Positions 51,258 through 58,657 of a DNA stretch of 64,000 bases are shown one piece after another. A program made the position numbers and the translations under genes. How positions within the stretch are numbered: position 1 is the first letter of the stretch; each line of letters opens with the position of its first letter. The notes below the pieces were generated by a model, which saw nothing but the letters and a program-made list of their open reading frames with translations, searched no databases and was not told the DNA's origin. The DNA is from Mycolicibacterium phocaicum (GTDB lineage: Bacteria; Actinomycetota; Actinomycetes; Mycobacteriales; Mycobacteriaceae): assembly GCF_010731115.1 (NCBI RefSeq), contig NZ_AP022616.1:5332001-5396000 (forward strand), given 5' to 3'.

Positions 51258-51914
51258 CTAGATCAGTCCGCGTTTACTGGCCGCGTACACGGCCTCGGCG
51301 CGGCGGCTGACGTCGAGCTTGCGCATGATGTTGCTGACGTGGAACTTGGCGGTGGTCGCCGAGATGTACAGCTGCTCACCGATCTTGTGGTTGGACAGGC
51401 CCGCAGCGAGCAGCCGCAACACTTCGATCTCGCGGTCGGTGAGCTTGTCGCGTTGATCCCCGCGTCCGCTGAGTGAGCGGACCACCGCGGCCGCGCTGCG
51501 CGAGTCGAATGCGCTCTGCCCGGCCGAGATGGCCCGGATCGCCCGCACCAGTTCTGTGGTGTCGACGTCCTTGACCACGTAGCCGCGCGCTCCGGCATGC
51601 ACCGCACGCACCACGAGGTCCTCATCGAGGAATGTGGTCAGCACGAGCAGACCGAGGTCCGGGTAGGCACCAGAAAGCTTGGTGCACAAGGACAGTCCCT
51701 CGAAATCCGAACCCGCTGACAGTTTGAGATCGACCAGCACCACATCGGGTAGCGTCGCCGCGACCATGGCCACGGCTTCGGGCTCGCTGGAGGCCTCACC
51801 CACGACCACGAGATCGTCCTCGCGTTCCAGTAATGACCGCAGTCCCTGGCGGAGGATCGCGTGGTCGTCCACCAGCGCAAGGCGGATGGTCCCGGTGCTG
51901 GTGTCGACGGTCAT
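51258..51914 (-). CDS. NarL/LuxR-type response regulator
   Basis: The protein has 218 residues. The receiver (IRLALVDDHAILRQGLRSLLER, Asp in VLVDLKLSAGSD, Lys in GYVVKD) is followed by the LuxR HTH (LTDREIEVLRLLAAGLSNHKIG ... FHVSNIMRKLDVSRR). Its ATG overlaps the kinase stop, so it is the cognate regulator. Candidate targets are the adjacent alcohol dehydrogenase genes. Confidence 0.93.
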   Translation of the reverse strand: MTVDTSTGTIRLALVDDHAILRQGLRSLLEREDDLVVVGEASSEPEAVAMVAATLPDVVLVDLKLSAGSDFEGLSLCTKLSGAYPDLGLLVLTTFLDEDLVVRAVHAGARGYVVKDVDTTELVRAIRAISAGQSAFDSRSAAAVVRSLSGRGDQRDKLTDREIEVLRLLAAGLSNHKIGEQLYISATTAKFHVSNIMRKLDVSRRAEAVYAASKRGLI

Positions 51915-53293
51915 GGCACGACTCCTTCGCGCGGAGCTTCTTCTGGGTCCCGTGGGATGGTGGCGACAACCCGCACGCCGCCGATGCGAGAGCGGCCGAC
52001 GGTGAAGGTGCCGCCGTATTCGCGGCACCGCGCCAGCATGTTCGCCAGCCCGCGGTGGTGCCCGTCGAGGTCCGCGACATCGGCCAGCTGGAGCCTGAGC
52101 CGGAGTTTGTCCGGGTCGCCGATGCCGTCGTCGGACACCGACAGGGTGACCCCGGCGGCGCGGTAGCTCAAGCGCACGATGGCCCGCGAGGCGCGGCCGT
52201 GCATCGCAGTGTTGAACAGTGCCTCACCGGCGATCCGAAGCAGGCTCCGCTCGACGGCGCTGGGTAGTTCGGCGACATCGCCGTCGACTCGCAGTGTCAC
52301 CCGCAGGTCTTTCGGCATGTGCACGGTGGCGAGCTGTTCGAGGAGCTCGGGGAGGCTGGACCGGTCGGCATCGGAGGAGTGGTTGAGCGCGTAGATGGCC
52401 GACCGCAGTTGGTCGATAGCCGATCGGGTCAACGCTTTGGCAGTGTCCAGTCGCTCGGCCAGACCTGCTGGACCCGAACGTGATTCGACCTCGCTGCGGC
52501 ACACCTCGATCTGCATGCCCGCCGACAGGACGGTCTGCGTGACGCTGTCGTGCAGCTCGCGTGCGATGCGGTGCCGCTCGGAGTCCAGCACCTGATGGCG
52601 TTGTGCCGCACCGAGTTCGCGCTGCGTCGCCAGCAGCTGCGCATTGCGGGCCTCGGATTGGGCCAGCAGTGTTTGCGAGCGCTGGAACAGTTCACAGTTC
52701 TGCAGCGCGACCGCGGTCTGGCTGGCCAGGATTCGCATCACCGCCTCGTCGATACCGTCGAGCAACCGGTGCGGAGGCGTCCATGCCGCGAACGCCCCGA
52801 CGACCCCGCCGTCGAGTTCGATCGGCACGTGCGAATGGTGGCTTTCGATGACGGGTACCCGGAACTGGGCAAGCTGACCGCGCAGGACGTCGTTGAGTCG
52901 GTTCAGGACCGCGTCCGGTAGGTGCGGTACCGGATGTTTGGTACCCGACAGGCCCTCGAACGAGTACGCGTGCCCGTCGGCGTCGAGGATGAGGTGACGT
53001 GGCCGCGCCTCCGGCAGGGCGCCGTCGGCCAGCGCCAACAGCACCCATTCGGCACCGAGATGGGTGCGGGCTGCCTCGGCGACGGCCCGCACCAGATTCT
53101 CGGGGCCGTTGACGGTCTGCACCAGAGCGCGCGAGATGGCGTCGAGGGCGGCAACCACCCGTTCGGTGCGTTGCGCGGCTACCCGGAACTCGGGATAGAA
53201 CGTGCCTTTACCGGACCGCACGCCCGTGAGCTGGTCCAGATCCGGCACGGCCGCGCGTCGCGGCACCACCGGGTTGCCGGGCAGGGTCGTCAT
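51911..53293 (-). CDS. GAF-domain histidine kinase, HisKA_3 type
   Basis: The protein has 460 residues with no membrane segment. A GAF-like sensor lies at about residues 50-210 (AEAARTHLGAEWVLLALADG ... AVMRILASQTAVALQNCELF), then a coiled linker, the HisKA_3 box with His in ERHRIARELHDSVTQTVLSAG, and a HATPase domain (GEALFNTAMHG, SDDGIGD, HRGLANMLARCREYGG). It senses a cytoplasmic signal. It is overlapped by ATGA at both ends, with the iron dehydrogenase upstream and the regulator downstream. Confidence 0.92.
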   Translation of the reverse strand: MTTLPGNPVVPRRAAVPDLDQLTGVRSGKGTFYPEFRVAAQRTERVVAALDAISRALVQTVNGPENLVRAVAEAARTHLGAEWVLLALADGALPEARPRHLILDADGHAYSFEGLSGTKHPVPHLPDAVLNRLNDVLRGQLAQFRVPVIESHHSHVPIELDGGVVGAFAAWTPPHRLLDGIDEAVMRILASQTAVALQNCELFQRSQTLLAQSEARNAQLLATQRELGAAQRHQVLDSERHRIARELHDSVTQTVLSAGMQIEVCRSEVESRSGPAGLAERLDTAKALTRSAIDQLRSAIYALNHSSDADRSSLPELLEQLATVHMPKDLRVTLRVDGDVAELPSAVERSLLRIAGEALFNTAMHGRASRAIVRLSYRAAGVTLSVSDDGIGDPDKLRLRLQLADVADLDGHHRGLANMLARCREYGGTFTVGRSRIGGVRVVATIPRDPEEAPREGVVP

Positions 53294-54510
53294 AGCGCAG
53301 CCCGGAACAGCGCGCGCAGCTGCGCATCGTCGATGGGGCGCGGGTTGGTGGTCAGGCAGGCGTCCTGAAGGGCGTTGTGCGCCAACACCGGAACGTCGGC
53401 GTCGCGTACTCCGAGCTCTGCCAGCCCGCGCGGCACGCCGACCTGGCGGGCCAGCTCTTGGAGTCGGTCGGCAAGTGCCAGTGCCGATTCCAGCTCCGGA
53501 GCGCGCTTGTCGGCGATTCCGAGGCAGGTGGCGATGGTGGCGAAGGGAGCCGGGTCGGCCTCGGCGTTGAACCGCACCACGTGGGGGAGCAGCACGCCGT
53601 TGATGACGCCATGCGGCAGATCGAGGAGCCCGCCGACCTGATGGCTCATGGCGTGCGCGGCGCCCAGGATGGCGTTGGTGAACGCGAGGCCGGCCTCCAA
53701 CGCGGCCTGGGCCATCAGCACCCGCGCCGGCATGTCCTGTGGCCGCTCGATGGTGGTGACCAGGTTTTCGGTGACCATCACGACCGACCGCAGTGCGTGG
53801 TGGTCGGTCAGCTGGTTGTGCCCGAGCGACACGAACGCCTCGATGCCGTGCGTCAGCGCGTCCAGACCCGTTGCCGCATTGAGCCATTCGGGCATGGTGG
53901 TCAGTAGTCGGGGGTCGATGACCGTGATGTCGGGGACCAGGGCACGGCCCAAGATGGTGATCTTGGTGTTGTGGGTCGTATCGGTGACGATGCAGAACTG
54001 AGAGACGTCGGCGCCGGTGCCCGACGTGGACGGCAGCACCACCAGGGGCGGAATCGGCGCGGTCGCCTTGTCGACGCCGGCGTAGTCGAGGATGTGGCCG
54101 CCGTTGGCCGCCAGGATCGCGATGCCCTTGGCCGCGTCGATCACCGAGCCGCCGCCCAACGCGATGAGCACATCGCAGCCGTGCGAGCGGTAGAACTCGT
54201 GGCCGGCGGTTACCTCGTGGTCCTTGGGGTTCGGGGTCAGGGCGCTCCACACGTGTGCCTCGACGCACTGGGCACGTAGATGCCCGACCAGCTCGGCCAC
54301 CCAGCCGGCCTCGATCAGCCCCGGATCGGTGACGAGCATGGGCCGCAGCCCGCCCAGGCGGACGGCGGCGTGCGCAGCCTCCGCCATCGAGTCGATGCCG
54401 AACACGATCTCGGGGGCGTGGAACTTCAACAGCCGCGTCGGCACAGCCGTCGCCGCCGTCGTGGCCGCGATCTGCGCGGGCGCCATCACACCGAGTCTCA
54501 CCAGACCCAT
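53290..54510 (-). CDS. Iron-containing alcohol dehydrogenase, ErcA-like
   Basis: The protein has 406 residues of the group III Fe-ADH family. NAD-binding is at ALGGGSVIDAAKGIAILAANGG and PSTSGTGADVSQF; the iron ligands are in TGLDALTHGIEAF, HAMSHQVGGLLDLPHGVINGVLLPHV. In Pseudomonas the relative ErcA sits with a sensor kinase and a LuxR-type regulator that control ethanol oxidation, and is thought to have a regulatory role. The same order is present here. GATGAGGG precedes ATG 54510; ATG 54486 is an alternative. Confidence 0.88.
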   Translation of the reverse strand: MGLVRLGVMAPAQIAATTAATAVPTRLLKFHAPEIVFGIDSMAEAAHAAVRLGGLRPMLVTDPGLIEAGWVAELVGHLRAQCVEAHVWSALTPNPKDHEVTAGHEFYRSHGCDVLIALGGGSVIDAAKGIAILAANGGHILDYAGVDKATAPIPPLVVLPSTSGTGADVSQFCIVTDTTHNTKITILGRALVPDITVIDPRLLTTMPEWLNAATGLDALTHGIEAFVSLGHNQLTDHHALRSVVMVTENLVTTIERPQDMPARVLMAQAALEAGLAFTNAILGAAHAMSHQVGGLLDLPHGVINGVLLPHVVRFNAEADPAPFATIATCLGIADKRAPELESALALADRLQELARQVGVPRGLAELGVRDADVPVLAHNALQDACLTTNPRPIDDAQLRALFRAAL

Positions 54511-54586
54511 CCCTCATCCTGTGATCCAGGTAACACGCCCAGCCTACGGTGTGCCGCCACCGGGACCAATGTGCGCATGGACAGGT

Positions 54587-54614
54587 CGCTACCTACCCGA
54601 TCGGGTAGGTAGCG
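54587..54614. promoter_or_regulatory. Perfect 28-bp palindrome upstream of the iron-ADH/kinase/regulator operon
   Basis: CGCTACCTACCCGA (54587-54600) is followed with no spacer by its exact complement (54601-54614). It lies 77 bp upstream of the Fe-ADH start and 117 bp before the DUF2784 gene. It is too symmetrical for a terminator loop (no loop) and is most likely a regulator-binding site; each arm contains the repeat CTACC-TACCC. Confidence 0.75.
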
Positions 54615-54730
54615 CGCACATCGGCCGCGGACGCCCGCTCCGTTGAGCGGGGTGCGCGGTGTCGGTTTGCCGGTTCCAACCCCGGGTATCCACGTCCCAG
54701 CAGCTACGCCAGTTCGAAGAGGCCGGGACG

Positions 54731-55108
54731 ATGCCGTATTCCGCGATCGCAGTAGCGGCGGTTGCCGCACACTTCGCCTTTCTCGGCTACCTCATCGGCG
54801 GCGGGTTCCTGGCATGGCGGTGGCCCGTCACGATCTGGGCGCACGCGCTCATCGTCGGCTGGACCGTCATCATTCTCACCGGAGTCGTCGAATGTCCGCT
54901 GACCACGATCGAGCGGTGGGCCCGCGACGGCGCGGGCATGTCACCGCTGCCGCGCGCCGGCTTCATCGACCACCACGTCGCGGGGGTGCTGTATCCGCAC
55001 GGATGGGGGTCTGCGGCCGAAATCATCGTGGTCGCAGTGGTTTTGGTGTCATGGCTCGGGCGGTGGCGCCGGTACAACCGAGTGCCGAGTCGTTCTCATG
55101 GTGATTGA
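54731..55108 (+). CDS. DUF2784 membrane protein
   Basis: The protein has 125 residues and four hydrophobic segments: AIAVAAVAAHFAFLGYLIGGGFLAWRWP, WAHALIVGWTVIILTGVVECPLTTIE, and a last helix after FIDHHVAGVLYP. The ECPLTTIERWAR and HHVAGVLYP segments are the DUF2784 signature. The function is unknown. It overlaps the next gene by 11 bp. Confidence 0.85.
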   Translation: MPYSAIAVAAVAAHFAFLGYLIGGGFLAWRWPVTIWAHALIVGWTVIILTGVVECPLTTIERWARDGAGMSPLPRAGFIDHHVAGVLYPHGWGSAAEIIVVAVVLVSWLGRWRRYNRVPSRSHGD

Positions 55109-55802
55109 GCAAGGCTGCCGGACGGCTGGGTGGACATTGGTGACCGCCGCGGCGGCGCCAATGGTGTTGGTGGGGGCCGCGATTCTTGCCAGGGCCGTCC
55201 TCACGACGAGTTATGACTCGTGGTCGGAAACGTTGAGCGTTCTGGCGGGACGAGGCAGTGGCCAAGGGATCATGACGGCCGGGTTCGTGTTGAGTGCGGC
55301 CTGCCAGATCGCAACCGCGATGGGACTGCGCGTGGTGCGACTGTCCGCCCGCATCGCACTGGCGATTGCCGGGTGCTGCGGGCTTGCCGTCGCTGCCTTT
55401 CCGGTCACGGTGAGCGCCAACGAAAGTACCCATCTGCTGGCGGCCGGGGGTGGCCTCATCGCGTTGGCGCTGGTGCCAATTCTGGGTATGAGCAGCGCGG
55501 CGACAACCCCGCTGGTGTGTCGTCCGCGCTGCGCGCTGACCGCGACGCTGGTGCTGTGCGCGCTGGTGCTGTGGGTCTACTACGAGGCCAGGCACGGCGT
55601 CTTTCTCGGCTTGGCTGAACGACTCACCGCGGTGACTGAACTGGCGTGGCCCCTGGTCGTCGTGGTGTTTGCCAGACGTGCCGAGCACGCAATCAACGGG
55701 CCGCTGCCCGCAGTGGCCAACTACGTGCCGGTGACGCCTGACAGCGCACTGCGCCGAACGCGAATGACGCTCAGCGAGAGGGCATCTGCTCCGGCCGCTT
55801 GA
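55098..55802 (+). CDS. DUF998 membrane protein
   Basis: The protein has 234 residues and six or so membrane helices. SYDSWSETLSVLAGRGSGQGIMTAGFVLSAACQIATA is the DUF998 signature region. The function is unknown. It is coupled to the DUF2784 gene upstream. Eis starts 83 bp downstream. Confidence 0.78.
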   Translation: MVIEQGCRTAGWTLVTAAAAPMVLVGAAILARAVLTTSYDSWSETLSVLAGRGSGQGIMTAGFVLSAACQIATAMGLRVVRLSARIALAIAGCCGLAVAAFPVTVSANESTHLLAAGGGLIALALVPILGMSSAATTPLVCRPRCALTATLVLCALVLWVYYEARHGVFLGLAERLTAVTELAWPLVVVVFARRAEHAINGPLPAVANYVPVTPDSALRRTRMTLSERASAPAA

Positions 55803-55885
55803 CCGAAGTGGTTGGTGGTCTTGCCTTTCTCCTGTCCCGGAATAATCGGATGACTCTCGCGGCGGCGCGTGATATCCGTTGGTAT

Positions 55886-57127
55886 ATGACTGATTTGACG
55901 CTGCGCGCTGTCAGCGATGGTGATGACTACGATTCGTTCGCAGCCTCGTCGTACGAGGTGTTCCTACAGGATCCGCGGCAGGACGAGATCGACCTGACGC
56001 GTGCCTTCACCGAGTACGACCGCATGTTCGGCTTCCATGACGGCACCCACTGGGTCGCCACCGCAGGAGCTTTCAGCAAGCAGGTGGTGCTGCCTGGCGG
56101 TGGCACTACACCAGTGGCGGCCGTCACCGCCGTCACGGTGTCACCCAGCCATCGGCGCCGTGGCCTGCTCACAGCGATGATGCGCCACCAACTCGAGGAC
56201 ATCCGAGCGCGTGGCACCGAGGCGCTGGCCATGCTGTACGCATCCGAGTCCGCCATTTACGGGCGCTTCGGCTACGGGATGGCAGTACCGATCGCGGAGC
56301 TGTCGGGACAGGTCCGGGAACTGAACTTCCGCCCGGACGTCCAACTCGGAGACGGTTCGGTGACCCACGTCGATGCCGACACCTTGCTGGCCAGTGCGCC
56401 CGAGATTCATCAGCGGGCCGTGGTGCAGCGGCCGGGTTTGATGGAGCGGCCGGGGCCGTGGTGGGACCACTGGATCCACGACAGCGAGGAAAGGCGTAAG
56501 GAAGCCAGCAAGATTCGCTTCCTCCTGCACCGCGAAGCCGATGGCACCGCGAGCGGATTCGCCATCTACCGGCCCAAGAACAGTTGGACGGACCGCGGTC
56601 AGCCCAACAGTGAACTTCAGATTCAAGAAGTCCTGGCCGCCAATCATCAGGCGTACGCACGGCTTTGGCGCTATCTCCTGGATATGGATTTGGTCAGGAC
56701 CGTCGAATACGACGGTGCTGCCGTCGATGAGCCGCTTCTCAGCCTGGTGGCCGACCGGCGTGCGCTGGCGTGCCAAGTGCGGGACGGCATCTACGTACGT
56801 CTGGTCGATGTGCCTGGTGCACTGGGTCTGCGCCGCTACGCCGCTCCGGTCGATATCGTGCTGGACGTCACCGATGAGTTCTGCCCATGGAATACCGGCC
56901 GGTGGCAGCTGCGTGGCGGACCTGATGGAGCCGAATGCGAAAGCACCACGGCGCCGGCGGATATCGCCATGTCGGTACGCGATCTCGGCGCCGTATACCT
57001 CGGCGGGGTGAGTCTGCAGGCGCTGGCGAGCGCAGGGTTCGTTCGTGAGCTCACCCGTGGTTCGGTGCACCGCGCCGCTGTCACATTCGGCTGGCCCGTC
57101 GCGCCAGGTGTGCCCGACGATTTCTAG
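55886..57127 (+). CDS. eis: Eis-type N-acetyltransferase
   Basis: The protein has 413 residues: N-terminal GNAT fold (AVTAVTVSPSHRRRGLLTAMMRHQLEDIRARG is the acetyl-CoA site), a second GNAT-like domain, and a C-terminal sterol-carrier-like domain (DIAMSVRDLGAVYLGGVSLQALASAGFV) ending in a free carboxylate DDF. This is the three-domain build of Eis, a hexameric acetyltransferase that modifies aminoglycosides and lysines. ATG 55886 is chosen since the family starts with the LTLRAVSDGDDYDSF part. Confidence 0.9.
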   Translation: MTDLTLRAVSDGDDYDSFAASSYEVFLQDPRQDEIDLTRAFTEYDRMFGFHDGTHWVATAGAFSKQVVLPGGGTTPVAAVTAVTVSPSHRRRGLLTAMMRHQLEDIRARGTEALAMLYASESAIYGRFGYGMAVPIAELSGQVRELNFRPDVQLGDGSVTHVDADTLLASAPEIHQRAVVQRPGLMERPGPWWDHWIHDSEERRKEASKIRFLLHREADGTASGFAIYRPKNSWTDRGQPNSELQIQEVLAANHQAYARLWRYLLDMDLVRTVEYDGAAVDEPLLSLVADRRALACQVRDGIYVRLVDVPGALGLRRYAAPVDIVLDVTDEFCPWNTGRWQLRGGPDGAECESTTAPADIAMSVRDLGAVYLGGVSLQALASAGFVRELTRGSVHRAAVTFGWPVAPGVPDDF

Positions 57128-57180
57128 TCGCAACGGGCGCCCAGCAAGGCGCGGCGTCTGGGTAAGCGAACGAATTCACG

Positions 57181-57603
57181 CTAGGCGCTGAGTCGGGGTG
57201 TCAAACTCCCAGCGGAGCGGCTGGTTCCGGATCGATGTACTGCGGCGAGTGCCTGCCGCAGTACATCGACCTCGTCAGCCCCGACCTGCGTGACGAAGTG
57301 GACCAGGGCCGCATGCCGGTCACTCTGCTCGGCGGCTTGTCCGAGCGCGTCGACCATGAGGCCGGCCACCAGCTGATCACGGCTGCGCGACGCGACGTAA
57401 CGGTGTGCCCGATCATCGCGGAGCTGGCGGACCACGCCCTTGCCGGCGAGTCTGCGGAGCACCGTCATAACGGTGGTGTACGCGAGTTTGCGTTCGGCGC
57501 AGATGGCGTGATGGACCTCGCGAACGGTCTGCGGCCCGTCCGCGTCCCAGAGGTGATCCATCACCTCGCGTTCCAGATTGCCCAAGTGCCTCAGCATGGC
57601 CAT
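57181..57603 (-). CDS. BlaI/MecI-family transcriptional repressor
   Basis: The protein has 140 residues. The winged helix is LGNLEREVMDHLWDADGPQTVREVHHAIC...LAYTTVMTVLRRLAGKG, followed by the BlaI dimer domain. In mycobacteria BlaI controls beta-lactamase and respiratory genes. No blaR-type protease gene lies within the window. The IS element starts 34 bp upstream of its start codon, so its native promoter may be separated from it. Confidence 0.87.
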   Translation of the reverse strand: MAMLRHLGNLEREVMDHLWDADGPQTVREVHHAICAERKLAYTTVMTVLRRLAGKGVVRQLRDDRAHRYVASRSRDQLVAGLMVDALGQAAEQSDRHAALVHFVTQVGADEVDVLRQALAAVHRSGTSRSAGSLTPRLSA

Positions 57604-57633
57604 CGTCCGTCCCTCTCTGGCGCCCTTGGGGAT

Positions 57634-58107
57634 CTAGGGCGTGTCTGATAATTGGGGAAGCCAAAGCGTGACGGCGCGTAGGACCGCTGCTGCGCGGTAG
57701 ACGACAGCGAGTTTGTCGTAGCGGGTGGCCAACCCGCGCCATTGCTTGACCTGGTTGAAGTTTCGTTCGACGACGTTGCGGCCTTTGTAATCGGCGGCAT
57801 CGAATGCTGGTGGTCGTCCACCGGCTGCACCGCGTCGCTTCCGGTTGGCAATCTGATCGGCGGGCTCGGGTATCGCCGCGCCGATTCGTCGACGCCGCAA
57901 CAACATCCGGGTCGCACGACTGGAATATGCCTTATCGCCACGAACCCGGTCAGGCCGTGTCCGTGCTCGACCGCCGCCGCTGCGGCCGACTTTCAAGTGA
58001 GCGAGCAAATGCTCAAACACCGGGCCATCGTGGGCTTGCCCAGCCCCGACGAGCACCACCAACGGCCGTCCGTGGCCGTCGACAAGGTGATGAATCTTGC
58101 TGGTCAA
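57634..58107 (-). CDS. IS5-family transposase, second frame (OrfB)
   Basis: The frame begins upstream by frameshift and carries the DDE core: Asp in VLVGAGQAHDGPVFEH, the region RGDKAYSSRATRMLLRRR, and the Glu in GRNVVERNFNQVKQWRGLATRYDK. The join to OrfA falls near a run of five G around 58180 on the minus strand (GWVELQE in one frame, GSNYKNLLIEPPD in the other), consistent with programmed frameshifting in the IS427/IS1031 group. The stop codon TAG is contributed by the CTAG target sequence. Confidence 0.85.
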   Translation of the reverse strand: MTSKIHHLVDGHGRPLVVLVGAGQAHDGPVFEHLLAHLKVGRSGGGRARTRPDRVRGDKAYSSRATRMLLRRRRIGAAIPEPADQIANRKRRGAAGGRPPAFDAADYKGRNVVERNFNQVKQWRGLATRYDKLAVVYRAAAVLRAVTLWLPQLSDTP

Positions 58108-58577
58108 CCCGCCGCGGGAACGCCCAATGCCATGGTCAGGCGGCTCGATCAGCAGATTCTTGTAATTCGACCCAGCCCCCTGTGTCGCGGGTGATGTTCG
58201 TGGCGTGTTGATGAGCCCGTGCGATGGTGGAGTCGACCGACACCGCCCAGTCGATCATCCCGGCCGCATCAGCAGAGGTCAGCAACCGGGCGAGCACGCT
58301 ATCCCAGGTGCCGTCAGCGCTCATCCGCCGATGCCAGGTCCAGATGCTCTGCCACGGGCCGAACACCTCGGGCACGTCCCGCCAGGCGATCCCACAGCGA
58401 TACCGATAAATGATGCCTTCGACCATCGAACGAGCATCACCAAAAGGCCTACCCCGCTTACCCGTTCGAACAGGAAGCAAATCGGCAATCAGATCCCACT
58501 GGGCATCGGACAACAGCTGAAACCGCGACATGCCTTAAGTCTCAGACACCACACCCGAAACAATTGTCAGACACGCC
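57638..58577 (-). mobile_element. IS5-family insertion sequence (IS427-like), 940 bp, at a CTAG site
   Basis: Left end GGCGTGTCTGATAATTG and right end (complement) GGCGTGTCTGACAATTG form an inverted repeat of about 17 bp with one mismatch. CTAG flanks both ends (57634-57637 and 58578-58581), so the insertion duplicated a CTAG target. It sits between the blaI-like gene and dnaE2, about 50 bp upstream of the LexA box. Confidence 0.9.
58136..58531 (-). CDS. IS5-family transposase, first frame (OrfA)
   Basis: The protein has 131 residues: SRFQLLSDAQWDLIADLLPVRTGKRGRPFGDARSMVEGIIYRYRCGIAWRDVPEVFGPWQSIWTWHRRM, which is the DUF4096 N-terminal domain of IS5 transposases, and the first catalytic Asp in DWAVSVDSTIARAHQHA. 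It ends after the G-run where the frame shifts to OrfB. The fusion product would be the active transposase. Confidence 0.88.
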   Translation of the reverse strand: MSRFQLLSDAQWDLIADLLPVRTGKRGRPFGDARSMVEGIIYRYRCGIAWRDVPEVFGPWQSIWTWHRRMSADGTWDSVLARLLTSADAAGMIDWAVSVDSTIARAHQHATNITRDTGGWVELQESADRAA

Positions 58578-58628
58578 CTAGTCGGATGGGAGCCGCCCGA
58601 GTTCCCGCAGATCCGGCAGACCTGGCGT

Positions 58629-58644
58629 TCGAACAAAGTTTCGA
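58629..58644. promoter_or_regulatory. LexA-binding SOS box of dnaE2
   Basis: TCGAAC-AAAG-TTTCGA matches the mycobacterial SOS box TCGAAC-N4-GTTCGA with one mismatch. It ends 13 bp before the dnaE2 GTG, as in other mycobacterial dnaE2 genes, which are LexA-repressed and DNA-damage-induced. Confidence 0.85.
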
Positions 58645-58657
58645 ATACGCTGATGTG

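Noticed and set aside
54587..54614. 28-bp palindrome as a transcription terminator
   Set aside because: It has no loop bases and lies upstream of two divergent starts, not after a gene end, so an operator is more likely.
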